From contig CATQHT010000003.1 in assembly GCA_958296045.1 (NCBI GenBank), forward strand, positions 321,246-385,245: a stretch of DNA of 64,000 nucleotides, in the 5' to 3' direction. The notes under the pieces are model-generated. The model was given only the letters and a program-made list of their open reading frames with translations, searched no databases and was not told where the DNA came from. The translations under genes were made by a program, and so were the position numbers. Shown here in pieces: positions 18,745 to 27,646 of this stretch (position 1 is its first letter; every line of letters starts with the position of its first letter). This stretch comes from Rhodothermales bacterium. Lineage in GTDB: Bacteria; Bacteroidota; Rhodothermia; Rhodothermales; Bin80.

Positions 18745-20643
18745 GTCAAGTAGCCTGGGGGAATCTCACCCCCAGGCTCTCACAGAACCGTGCGTGAGAC
18801 TCTCACCTCACACGGCTCTTCTCGTGCAGCCGCCTGGATTTGAATAAAGAGGGTCCGTGGAGCTCCGGCCAGTGAGCAAACAGGTGCGGGTTTCGGTAGG
18901 CCATAGACCTTAGCCAGCGGTATCCGCGGCGCTTGCTGCGCCGCAACCGCTTATATTTGCGTCGGGCCCATGCCACCAGATGGCCATCTATGGATTGCAG
19001 CACATGGTACAGGATCCACTTGTTGTAGGCCCCGTAGTAGTTCAGCCATCCGCGTATCTTAGCATTGTAGTGCCGTGCGAGATCCTCCATTCTGCTTGAG
19101 GTCTGCCGACACAAGCGCCAGCTACGCACATCTTGCCGAATGGCCTTTGCGGCTTTTCGGCTGATGGCAGGCGTATACCCTGTGAATAGCCTTCCGCCTC
19201 GGGATTTCACTCTTCGTGGCCTAAACGTAAAGCCTAAAAAGGTGAACGAGACGTCAGGATAGTTACCCTTCCGGTTGGACTGCTTGCAGTACACTATCCG
19301 GGTCTTCTCAGGATGCAGCGACAGCGCACACTTCGCTAAGCGGCGCTCCAGTGCTGCCCATAGATTGCGTGCTTGGCGCTCCGTCTGGCAGTGACAGACT
19401 ATGTCGTCCGCGTACCGCTCAAAGGGTATCGTCGGAAAATAGATCGTCATCCACTTGTCAAAGGCGTAGTGTAGAAACAGATTCGCCAGAATCGGACTGA
19501 TTACGCCCCCTTGCGGGGTGCCTATGGTCCGCTCTGCCTCCTCTCCATCGGGCATCACGACCGGAGCCGTCAACCACCGCTGAATATATAGCAGCAGCCA
19601 CTTCTCGCTCGTATGTTTCCGTACAGCACGCATCAACAGCGTATGGTCAATCGTGTCAAAGAACGCCTTGATATCCAGGTCCAACACCCACGCTCTGTCC
19701 CAGCAGCGCTTACGTGTCTTCTTCAGGGCATCATGCGCTGACTTTCCCGGCCGATAACCGTACGAGTCTTCATGAAACTCGCGTTCCATATCCTCCTCCA
19801 ACGCCATCTTCGCTACCATCTGGGCAATCCGATCCGTCACCGTGGGAATCCCTAACGGACGAGTACTCCCATCCGCCTTGGGTATGTCCACCCGTCGTAC
19901 CGGCTTGGGGTGGTAGCTACCCGATGCCATACGATTCCAAAGCTTATAGAGGTTGTCCTCTAGATTAGCTTCAAAGTCGGCAAGGGTCATGCCATCCACT
20001 CCCGCTCCACCGTGGTTCCTCTTCACTCGTCGCCATGCCTCCCAGACCTGAGCCTGGGAGACTGGAAACGGCTTTGCTTTCTTCATCTGAGTCCTTCCCT
20101 TTTGAGTTGCTCTGATGATGTTAGCCGCACGAGCTGTCCCCTTCGCTCCGATCCCATTACAGGATCATCATCACTACTACGAGACAGTCCGCCCCTGTGG
20201 AGTGCATTGGTACTCAATGACTTGTGGGTATTGCCCACTTGCCAGGCTCCCTTATCATCACTCCGACAGGTTCTCACGTTCCACGCAAGGGCCTGAGTCG
20301 CGCTCTCGCCGCCTATATGCCGGATGCCGATCGGACAAGCTTCAGGACCCCTCCGACCTCGTCCCAGGGACGGATCTCTACCCTGGTTTTGACATCGTCT
20401 ATCTTTTTCGACACGTCTTCGACGGTTCACTTTCGTTCGACTTCGACGACTCGCACCTGACGGGGTACTTCCCCGCCTTTTCCCAGCTCGCTAACCACCA
20501 CGCCTCTTAAGCGCAGCAGCAGTGGGCGGTTTGCAGCCTCCACCTGACTGGCGGCTGCGGAGGGCCTACCTCCATCCCTCACGCAGTTATCAGGCTCTTT
20601 TTCCTACCTCATACTTTCACCTCCATGCCTGTACGTGACACAC
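18745..20643 (-). mobile_element. 1,899-bp group II intron, tandem copy 2
   Basis: Starts GTGTGTCACGTACAGGCATG at 20643 and ends in ...CCAGGCTACTTGAC at 18745. Domain V is at 18785-18818 (GAGCCGTGTGAGG-TGAGAG loop) with domain VI after it. It abuts copy 1 with no spacer. The two copies differ at only two positions that I noticed (for example around 18951 versus 20850). The intron lies in sense orientation inside the RT gene of its host intron, so it could splice. Confidence 0.9.
18803..20086 (-). CDS. ltrA: Group II intron reverse transcriptase/maturase (copy 2)
   Basis: 427 residues. RT motifs: PLGIPTVTDRIAQ, YGYRPGKSAHDAL, VLDLDIKAFFDTIDH, GTPQGGVISPILANLFLH and the catalytic FERYADDIVCHC. 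The maturase domain follows (RGWLNYYGAYNK), ending in HEKSRVR. There is no C-terminal HNH endonuclease domain. The stop codon lies inside domain V of the intron RNA, so the ORF runs to the catalytic core of the ribozyme. The protein would splice and mobilise its own intron. Confidence 0.93.
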   Translation of the reverse strand: MKKAKPFPVSQAQVWEAWRRVKRNHGGAGVDGMTLADFEANLEDNLYKLWNRMASGSYHPKPVRRVDIPKADGSTRPLGIPTVTDRIAQMVAKMALEEDMEREFHEDSYGYRPGKSAHDALKKTRKRCWDRAWVLDLDIKAFFDTIDHTLLMRAVRKHTSEKWLLLYIQRWLTAPVVMPDGEEAERTIGTPQGGVISPILANLFLHYAFDKWMTIYFPTIPFERYADDIVCHCQTERQARNLWAALERRLAKCALSLHPEKTRIVYCKQSNRKGNYPDVSFTFLGFTFRPRRVKSRGGRLFTGYTPAISRKAAKAIRQDVRSWRLCRQTSSRMEDLARHYNAKIRGWLNYYGAYNKWILYHVLQSIDGHLVAWARRKYKRLRRSKRRGYRWLRSMAYRNPHLFAHWPELHGPSLFKSRRLHEKSRVR

Positions 20644-22542
20644 GTCAAGTAGCCTGGGGGAATCTCACCCCCAGGCTCTCACAGAACCGTGCGTGAGACT
20701 CTCACCTCACACGGCTCTTCTCGTGCAGCCGCCTGGATTTGAATAAAGAGGGTCCGTGGAGCTCCGGCCAGTGAGCAAACAGGTGCGGGTTTCGGTAGGC
20801 CATAGACCTTAGCCAGCGGTATCCGCGGCGCTTGCTGCGCCGCAACCGCTTGTATTTGCGTCGGGCCCATGCCACCAGATGGCCATCTATGGATTGCAGC
20901 ACATGGTACAGGATCCACTTGTTGTAGGCCCCGTAGTAGTTCAGCCATCCGCGTATCTTAGCATTGTAGTGCCGTGCGAGATCCTCCATTCTGCTTGAGG
21001 TCTGCCGACACAAGCGCCAGCTACGCACATCTTGCCGAATGGCCTTTGCGGCTTTTCGGCTGATGGCAGGCGTATACCCTGTGAATAGCCTTCCGCCTCG
21101 GGATTTCACTCTTCGTGGCCTAAACGTAAAGCCTAAAAAGGTGAACGAGACGTCAGGATAGTTACCCTTCCGGTTGGACTGCTTGCAGTACACTATCCGG
21201 GTCTTCTCAGGATGCAGCGACAGCGCACACTTCGCTAAGCGGCGCTCCAGTGCTGCCCATAGATTGCGTGCTTGGCGCTCCGTCTGGCAGTGACAGACTA
21301 TGTCGTCCGCGTACCGCTCAAAGGGTATCGTCGGAAAATAGATCGTCATCCACTTGTCAAAGGCGTAGTGTAGAAACAGATTCGCCAGAATCGGACTGAT
21401 TACGCCCCCTTGCGGGGTGCCTATGGTCCGCTCTGCCTCCTCTCCATCGGGCATCACGACCGGAGCCGTCAACCACCGCTGAATATATAGCAGCAGCCAC
21501 TTCTCGCTCGTATGTTTCCGTACAGCACGCATCAACAGCGTATGGTCAATCGTGTCAAAGAACGCCTTGATATCCAGGTCCAACACCCACGCTCTGTCCC
21601 AGCAGCGCTTACGTGTCTTCTTCAGGGCATCATGCGCTGACTTTCCCGGCCGATAACCGTACGAGTCTTCATGAAACTCGCGTTCCATATCCTCCTCCAA
21701 CGCCATCTTCGCTACCATCTGGGCAATCCGATCCGTCACCGTGGGAATCCCTAACGGACGAGTACTCCCATCCGCCTTGGGTATGTCCACCCGTCGTACC
21801 GGCTTGGGGTGGTAGCTACCCGATGCCATACGATTCCAAAGCTTATAGAGGTTGTCCTCTAGATTAGCTTCAAAGTCGGCAAGGGTCATGCCATCCACTC
21901 CCGCTCCACCGTGGTTCCTCTTCACTCGTCGCCATGCCTCCCAGACCTGAGCCTGGGAGACTGGAAACGGCTTTGCTTTCTTCATCTGAGTCCTTCCCTT
22001 TTGAGTTGCTCTGATGATGTTAGCCGCACGAGCTGTCCCCTTCGCTCCGATCCCATTACAGGATCATCATCACTACTACGAGACAGTCCGCCCCTGTGGA
22101 GTGCATTGGTACTCAATGACTTGTGGGTATTGCCCACTTGCCAGGCTCCCTTAGCATCACTCCGACAGGTTCTCACGTTCCACGCAAGGGCCTGAGTCGC
22201 GCTCTCGCCGCCTATATGCCGGATGCCGATCGGACAAGCTTCAGGACCCCTCCGACCTCGTCCCAGGGACGGATCTCTACCCTGGTTTTGACATCGTCTA
22301 TCTTTTTCGACACGTCTTCGACGGTTCACTTTCGTTCGACTTCGACGACTCGCACCTGACGGGGTACTTCCCCGCCTTTTCCCAGCTCGCTAACCACCAC
22401 GCCTCTTAAGCGCAGCAGCAGTGGGCGGTTTGCAGCCTCCACCTGACTGGCGGCTGCGGAGGGCCTACCTCCATCCCTCACGCAGTTATCAGGCTCTTTT
22501 TCCTACCTCATACTTTCACCTCCATGCCTGTACGTGACACAC
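20644..22542 (-). mobile_element. 1,899-bp group II intron, tandem copy 1
   Basis: Starts GTGTGTCACGTACAGGCATG at 22542, after GGGATCT of the host RT gene, and ends in CTACTTGAC at 20644. Domain V is at 20684-20717. About 557 nt of ribozyme sequence precede the RT gene. Taking both copies out joins GAT-CT to AGGGCAGCGG and restores the host RT frame (RFLRDL then GQRMAKF), which fixes the ends to the nucleotide. Confidence 0.9.
20702..21985 (-). CDS. ltrA: Group II intron reverse transcriptase/maturase (copy 1)
   Basis: 427 residues, identical in translation to copy 2 (18803-20086), with the same YADD catalytic motif, maturase region and stop inside domain V. Start ATG at 21985 (MKKAKPFPVSQAQVWEAWRR). 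Near-identity of the copies implies a recent duplication or a second insertion at the same site. Confidence 0.93.
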   Translation of the reverse strand: MKKAKPFPVSQAQVWEAWRRVKRNHGGAGVDGMTLADFEANLEDNLYKLWNRMASGSYHPKPVRRVDIPKADGSTRPLGIPTVTDRIAQMVAKMALEEDMEREFHEDSYGYRPGKSAHDALKKTRKRCWDRAWVLDLDIKAFFDTIDHTLLMRAVRKHTSEKWLLLYIQRWLTAPVVMPDGEEAERTIGTPQGGVISPILANLFLHYAFDKWMTIYFPTIPFERYADDIVCHCQTERQARNLWAALERRLAKCALSLHPEKTRIVYCKQSNRKGNYPDVSFTFLGFTFRPRRVKSRGGRLFTGYTPAISRKAAKAIRQDVRSWRLCRQTSSRMEDLARHYNAKIRGWLNYYGAYNKWILYHVLQSIDGHLVAWARRKYKRLRRSKRRGYRWLRSMAYRNPHLFAHWPELHGPSLFKSRRLHEKSRVR

Positions 22543-23507
22543 AGATCCCTTAGAAAACGCTGCGCGTCGTGCTTCCGCTGGAAGCCTACCACAAAGTCGT
22601 CCGCATAACGGACAAGGCAGGTTTCCCCCCACGCCACCCGCACGCGCCATCGCTTATCGTACCACAGGTCCAGAACATAATGCAGGTACACATTCGCCAG
22701 TATCGGCGAAATTACCGCGCCTTGCGGGGTGCCCATCGGACTGTCCCGCAAAACACCGGCCTCCATTACGCCTGCCTTGAGCCATTTGATGATCAGCCGA
22801 ATGACCCGTTTGTCCGCTATGCGGTGCTCCAGAAACCGAATCAGCCAGCCCTGGTCCACCATGTCAAAGAAAGAACGTATGTCCGCATCAACAATCCAGT
22901 TGACCTTCGTACGCTCGATCGCATAGGCCAACGCGTCCAACGCATCATGCGCCTTCCGCTTGTACCTAAACCCATAGCTGAAGTCAAGAAACTCCTCCTC
23001 ATAGATCGGGAGCAGGATACAGATCGCCACCGCAGCCTGGACAATCTTGTCCTCCAGTGCCGCAATGCCGAGCGGTCGTGTACTGCCATCTGGCTTGGGT
23101 ATCTCAACCCGCCTGGACGGCATCGCCCGGTACGCTCCGCTGTGTACGCGGTCGTGTAAGTCAGCCAAACGCGCTGTCAATCCAACCTCGTACTCCGCCC
23201 ATGTCACGCCGTCCACGCCTGGCGCTGCCTTCCTCTTTAAACGATAGAAGGCATGCCGCAGCGATTTCACCGTGATATGGTGCAGAAGCGTCGTGAGCTT
23301 CTCCTTGGGTTTCCGCTTCACGAATTGTCGCAACCGGTCCGCTCCTTGTTGCACCGCGACCCGATCCCGCGCCCGGACAGTGTTAGAGTTTTCCAGTTTC
23401 CCCTCAGGTACAGGACTTAGCTCCGGCAGCTCCGCCGGGCGGCTACGCCCCTTGTTCGCTGCTTTCTTAGCTACTATTCCTGTATCGGACTTCTCCATAT
23501 CGTTCAT
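22543..23507 (-). pseudogene. ltrA: Group II intron reverse transcriptase, N-terminal part (interrupted)
   Basis: 321 complete codons of a different RT from the one in the tandem introns: AAPGVDGVTWAEYEVGL, RPLGIAALEDKIVQAAV, NWIVDADIRSFFDMVDQ, GTPQGAVISPILANVYLH and LVRYADDFVVGFQ. Coding stops at QRFLRDL where the tandem introns begin; the frame after that codes only a short spurious tail. It continues at 18201-18744. The N-terminal MNDMEKSDTGIVAKKAANK is related to the residual ORF start in the ORF-less introns, which suggests those are deletion derivatives of this type. Confidence 0.88.
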
Positions 23508-24255
23508 CTCCAGTTACGGGGATTAACCCTCTCTTTCGCGACCCTGAACGACTCCAGGGTGACACGGAGACCTCCCAGGTCCCGGCGTAGTACATACGTG
23601 CGTGCCTGGGTTCTTGGACACCGCGGGACCCTCCTCCGCCTCACCATTAGCGGCAAAGAAGGTGTTGCCTTCGACCAAATGCAAAGTCTCGGCATCCCGG
23701 ACGATGAAGTTTTCGGTGCTCATTAGCCCTGCCCACACGCGCCTCTACCGACGCTTCGCCTGTACCCTCGCGAGTACCGACGCACGGCTCGAGGAGATGT
23801 GTAGATGGTTAGTCTTTCACAACGGGGGACTTGCACCCCCTGTACTAACGCCAGTTAGCCTGGCGCACGCATCTGACTTCTCTCCACCGTACATCCTCCG
23901 ATCGGCATTTAGCCTACGCTTTGGCGACCCTCCCCGAAGGGATGGGTAGTGGAGAGACCTCCCAGGTCCCGATGCAGTACGTACGTGCGTGCCTGGGTTC
24001 TTGGACACCGCGGGACCCTCCTCCGCCTCACCATTAACGGCAAAGAAGGTGTTGCCTTCGACCACGAAGAAACCCTCGGCGTCCCGGACGATGACATTTT
24101 CGGTGCTCATTAGCCCTGCCCACCCGCACCTCTACCGACGCTTCGCCTGCACCCTCGCGGGTACCGACGCACGGCTCGAGGAGATGCGTGGATGGTTAGT
24201 CCTTCACATCGGGAGACTTTCACTCCCTGTACTGGCACCAGTTAGCCTGGCGCAC

Positions 24256-24576
24256 CCACGAGCTGCCTCCAGTAGCGTTGCCCCTGCCTCGCGCTACGGT
24301 CATCCGTCGCGATGCCTCCAAGCAGGCCCTGGCCGAACTGGAGGAGTTACTTGAGGCAGGCTACGATGATCCCCATGCCGCCGAGGAGCTGAACCTGCGC
24401 GGGTACCGCGACAGCTTGGGAGGACGGTTCAACGTACAACGCATTCGCGCCATTCGCGTGCGTCACAAGATGCCTGGAGGCATCGAGCGGCAACGCGAAA
24501 AGATGCGTGCGCAGGGCTACAAAACCGCCAAAGAACTCGCCGCCGAACTCGCAATAGACGCTGCCACGGTAGGACG
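24256..24576 (+). pseudogene. Serine recombinase pseudogene, 3' part
   Basis: Resumes the recombinase frame broken at 17825: HELPPVALPLPRATVIRRDA, then ELNLRGYRDSLGGRFNVQRI and a helix-turn-helix-like AKELAAELAIDAATVGR. This is the C-terminal recognition tail found in this recombinase group. It is cut at 24577 by the left terminal repeat of the IS4-type element, and no continuation is recognisable to the right of that element, so the gene end was probably deleted. Confidence 0.78.
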
Positions 24577-24586
24577 GCTAGCCCTC

Positions 24587-25064
24587 CCCCTTCGCCTATT
24601 AATCGACTTGACAACACCGTTTGTGTCCGTTACCTTACGGGCATGCAGGGGCCACTTGGGACCTTGGAAACGCTTCGCAGTGCCGTGCCGGAGGTGTCGG
24701 CTACGGTAGCGGCGCACCGTGATAAGAGTCGGCGTGCACTCGCGGGTATAGTGTGCGAGCAATTCCGTTTGGTCGATGCATGTGGCAAGAAGCGGCTGGT
24801 GGGCTGAATGAAGACCCTTAGGGCTCCCCTTCGAGTATCAATCGACTTGACAACCACGTTTGTGTCCGTTACCTTACGGGCATGCAGGGGCCACTCGGGA
24901 TCTTGGAAACGCTTCGCAGAGCCGTGCCGGAGGTGTCGGCTACGGTAGCGGCGCATCGTGATAAGAGTCGGCGTGCGCTCGCGGGTATGGTGTGCGAGCA
25001 ATTCCGCTTGGTCGATGCACGTGGCGAGAAGCGGCTGGCGGGCTGCATGAAGGCCCTTAGGGTG
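24587..25064 (+). repeat. 239-bp tandem duplication at the IS left end
   Basis: 24587-24825 and 24826-25064 align with few changes (for example CTTGACAAC at 24607 and 24846; ATGCAGGGGCC at 24643 and 24882). The first copy encodes the start of the same transposase but ends early at a TGA near 24804. The second copy lacks the outer 10 bp of the terminal repeat. This looks like an internal duplication, not two insertions. Confidence 0.8.
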
Positions 25065-27176
25065 CTGCATTCTGAAGAGCAGATTGCTTTACCCCCTCCA
25101 CAGGTGAAGCTTCAAATCGCCAAGCCACGGCTATTGGGTAAACCGGTACCAGAGGCGGTGGACGTTCCGGCTGATGTGCGCGAGATCGAGGATTTCGAGA
25201 TCGTCCGAGTAGACAGCGCACAAGATCGCGCCATCTGGAATACGCTCATGGACGAAGAGCATCCGCGGGGGGTGACCACCTTTGCGGGAGCACAAATGCG
25301 CTACCTAATTAAGAGCGCCCACGGTTATCTGGGGGCGGTCGGTTTCTCTGCCGCTGCGCTTTATCTCAAGGCGCGGGACCGGTGGATGGCCTGGAGTCAT
25401 GAGCAGCGCAGCGGCCATCTTAAGCGCGTAGTGAACCTGAGTCGTTTTCTGATTCGTCCAAGTGTTCGGTGCAAGAATCTGGCGAGCTTCGTGCTGGGTC
25501 GCGTGTTTCGGCGATTGTCCTCCGACTTCATGGCCCGGTATAAGTATGTACCTTACGTGGTAGAGACCTTCGTGTGTCCACGTTACGAGGGTACGTGTTT
25601 CAAGGCAGCAGGCTTCCAATACTTAGGTCTCACCCAGGGGCGCGGTCGGCATGCACCGAGCGGCGTGGGAAAGCGTTCACGGAAGAAGGTATTCGCCTAT
25701 GAACTGGATCCTGCGTGGCGCGATCGTCTGGGCGTACCGCATGTGGAATTGCGACCCCGGCTGGAGGTGGGCGCTGGGCTGGCGAGCGACTCTTGGGCGG
25801 AACAGGAATTCGGCGGTGCAGAGTTGGGCCATATTCGGCGCACCGCCCGTCTGGTAAAGAGCGCGGCACTAGTAGCAAAAACGATGGGAAAGCCCGTAAC
25901 CACGGTTCCCAACCGAGACTTAGCTGCTGTAAGGGGATATTGGCGATTCATCGAGAAGGCCGATAGGTTCGGCATCACACCTGCGAAGATACTGGCGCCG
26001 CACCGGCAGCGGACCATTGAGCGGATGCGCACCCAGAAAACGGTGCTGTGCGTGCAGGATGGTACAGACATTAGTTACAGCACACGTCCGCAGTGCGACG
26101 GATTGGAAGTAATCGGTAGTAACCAGACCAAGGCACAGGCGCGCGGCGTACATCTGCACGCGACCCTGGCGTTGAACGACGAGGGATTGCCCTTGGGAGT
26201 ATTACGGTGTTCGTACAGAAAAAAGGAAGGGCAAACCACGACGCATCAATGGATTGACGGGCTTCGCGACATAGATGAGGCTGCACAGACGCTGCCGCGC
26301 AAGACGCGCGTGCTTAGCGTGATGGACCGGGAAGCGGATGCATTCGAGATCTTTGCGGCGCAGCGCACTTTGAAGCGGACCGATGTGCTGATTCGGGCCA
26401 AACACGATCGGAATCTGGGTAAGAATCATGATCGCCTGTTTAAAGCCATGCGCCGTGGACCTGCTGCCGGTGTGCTGGAGCTCTTGGTAGAGCGTCTGAG
26501 TCTTCGGGCGAAGTCTGGTCGGATCACGCACAAGGGCCGTCCGAAGCGTAATGCACGCATGGAGGTGCGTTTTCGCCAAGTGAGGCTGCCAGCAACAGGC
26601 GGGTTTGCCGAAGATCCCGTGAAGGTCTCCGCGGTCCACGTTCGTGAGATAGCACCGCCCAAAGGTGCAGATCGGATTGAGTGGTTTCTGCTAACCACCG
26701 TGGAGGTTACCTCACTACAGGAGGCAGAGCAGATACTGGAATACTACACCCTGCGCTGGCGCGTGGAGGACACCTTTCGGGTACTCAAGACGGGTTGCCG
26801 CGTCGAAAAGCTGCGCATGCAGCAGGCAGAGAACCTGCACCGAGCAATAACGCTGCATATCGTCACGTCCTGGCGGCTCATGCTCATGACGCTGTTGGGG
26901 CGTGTGACTGCCAACATGGACGCGGAAGTGATTTTCACGGACGCGGAGATGCATATGTTGCGGGTCTATGCCCGCAATTACGACCTTCCCGAACTCAAGG
27001 ACCTCGCCTCGGGAATTTTGTTGATGGCGATGATGGGCGGCTACATGAACCGAAAGCACGACCCGCCGCCTGGGCACGAAATCATGTGGCGTGGGTACGC
27101 AAGTCTGCAGATGCGCGCCATAGCCTACGAAGAACTCGGAGCGATTTACGACCTTGTGGAGCGCCAGCCACCATAG
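24882..27176 (+). CDS. IS4/Tn5-type transposase with N-terminal DruA/DUF4338-like domain
   Basis: 764 residues. About 120-300 resembles the DUF4338/DruA domain: MRYLIKSAHGYLGAVGFSAA, RDRWMAWSHEQRSGHL, NLSRFLIRP, NLASFVLG, VETFVCPRYEGTCFKAAGF and a final GRGRH. The second half is a DDE transposase: VQDGTDISYS (first Asp), SVMDREADAFEIF (second Asp) and YTLRWRVEDTFRVLK, an exact Y-2-R-3-E-6-K motif with the catalytic Glu. The frame is intact and the inverted repeats are present, so the element may be active. What the DruA-like part does for transposition is unknown; DruA is otherwise known from the Druantia anti-phage system. Confidence 0.85.
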   Translation: MQGPLGILETLRRAVPEVSATVAAHRDKSRRALAGMVCEQFRLVDARGEKRLAGCMKALRVLHSEEQIALPPPQVKLQIAKPRLLGKPVPEAVDVPADVREIEDFEIVRVDSAQDRAIWNTLMDEEHPRGVTTFAGAQMRYLIKSAHGYLGAVGFSAAALYLKARDRWMAWSHEQRSGHLKRVVNLSRFLIRPSVRCKNLASFVLGRVFRRLSSDFMARYKYVPYVVETFVCPRYEGTCFKAAGFQYLGLTQGRGRHAPSGVGKRSRKKVFAYELDPAWRDRLGVPHVELRPRLEVGAGLASDSWAEQEFGGAELGHIRRTARLVKSAALVAKTMGKPVTTVPNRDLAAVRGYWRFIEKADRFGITPAKILAPHRQRTIERMRTQKTVLCVQDGTDISYSTRPQCDGLEVIGSNQTKAQARGVHLHATLALNDEGLPLGVLRCSYRKKEGQTTTHQWIDGLRDIDEAAQTLPRKTRVLSVMDREADAFEIFAAQRTLKRTDVLIRAKHDRNLGKNHDRLFKAMRRGPAAGVLELLVERLSLRAKSGRITHKGRPKRNARMEVRFRQVRLPATGGFAEDPVKVSAVHVREIAPPKGADRIEWFLLTTVEVTSLQEAEQILEYYTLRWRVEDTFRVLKTGCRVEKLRMQQAENLHRAITLHIVTSWRLMLMTLLGRVTANMDAEVIFTDAEMHMLRVYARNYDLPELKDLASGILLMAMMGGYMNRKHDPPPGHEIMWRGYASLQMRAIAYEELGAIYDLVERQPP

Positions 27177-27646
27177 CGCATGGCGTAAGGCTCGGCAATC
27201 TCAATGGTTTCGCTCACCGCACGCTCCGCAAGGTGCATGCCCGCAAAGCGAGGGGAATATACGCGCCCGTCGCGGTCGGCGCATACACCCTTAACTCACG
27301 CTCGCTACGCGAATAGCCTTGACCCTTCGCATCTACCACTTAGAATAGCGTAACATTCACCTCCAGCGTGAAGCTCCGGCCTCCCGCTACGAGGGCTATG
27401 CTATTCTTGTCGGGTAACCGCGTGGTGAAGGGCCAAACTCTGCCCGCCCTATGCACCTTGAGGGCTCGTTGTCAAGCTGCTTGAGTGATTACCGGGTAGG
27501 GCTAGCCCGGGAAGGCAGAGGCATTGATGTACACCGGATCCCTGGCAGAAAACGTACCTTCGCAATGTATAGAATCAGCCCCAAGACACGAACCACACCT
27601 ACGGTCGCATGAATCCAACAGATCGCATCCAGACTCCAACGACTTA

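Larger units (their letters stand above)
18145..23868 (-). mobile_element. Group II intron with RT gene, inserted inside the ORF-less intron
   Basis: Starts at 23868 with GTGCGCCAGGCTAACTGGCG and ends near 18145 after domain V (18185-18216) and domain VI (CTACCGCGAG). Its host sequence reads GAAGTCAGATGC / GACCATAGTAGC; the uninterrupted copy at about 14740-14757 reads GAAGTCAGATGTGACCATAG, so insertion was clean. Net size is 1,926 bp once the two introns in its RT gene are removed. It shares its 5' head and the domain V TTAA loop with the ORF-less copies, so it is the likely source of RT/maturase for them. That trans role is inferred. Confidence 0.85.
17826..24255 (-). mobile_element. ORF-less group II intron (second copy), itself interrupted
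   Basis: On the minus strand the intron starts at 24255 with GTGCGCCAGGCTAACTGG and ends near 17826 after domain V (17865-17896, GAGCCGTGTGCG-TTAA-loop) and domain VI (GGGGCCCCAGGGGAAACCC, then CTACCGCGAT). Subtracting the 5,724-bp intron inside it leaves 706 nt, matching the split copy. It is inserted antisense in the recombinase gene and joins the reading frame exactly when removed (codons R-T then H-E-L-P-P-V). Because it is antisense it cannot be spliced from recombinase mRNA. The last few 3' nucleotides are uncertain. Confidence 0.85.
24577..27506 (+). mobile_element. IS4-type insertion sequence with DruA-like transposase fusion
   Basis: The ends are 39-bp imperfect inverted repeats: left 24577-24615 (GCTAGCCCT...CTTGACAAC) and right 27468-27506. 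The two 9-bp blocks are identical and equally spaced, and 27 of 39 positions match by my count. No target duplication is visible. The element carries one 764-codon transposase gene, a non-coding right tail of about 290 bp, and a 239-bp tandem duplication near its left end. It interrupts the recombinase remnant. Confidence 0.8.
15000..27646. mobile_element. 12.6-kb insertion carrying a DUF5372-HTH-serine recombinase module
   Basis: The insertion lies inside domain V of the split intron. The left junction reads GTGTGCG-TTA and the right junction TTA-ACGCGCAC; the intact copy reads GTGTGCGTTAACGCGCAC. TTA is therefore present at both ends (14997-14999 and 27644-27646), as expected for a short crossover core or target duplication. 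The cargo at the left end is a DUF5372-like gene, an HTH gene and a serine recombinase pseudogene. The remainder consists of introns and an IS that entered later. The last 140 bp (27507-27646) show no recognisable gene. That the recombinase catalysed the insertion is inferred. Confidence 0.7.

Noticed and set aside
18201..23507. CRISPR-associated or retron-type RT
   Set aside because: The RTs have the maturase segment and sit within recognisable group II intron ends and domain V; no repeat-spacer array or retron RNA is present.
24607..24830. A second, separate truncated IS insertion
   Set aside because: The two left ends are exactly 239 bp apart and the inner one lacks the outer terminal repeat, which fits an internal tandem duplication better.
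27337..27420. Minus-strand frame ending in FTLEVNVTLF, resembling the last strand of an outer-membrane barrel
   Set aside because: It lies between the transposase stop and the right inverted repeat, inside the IS, and only about 28 codons match; judged coincidence.
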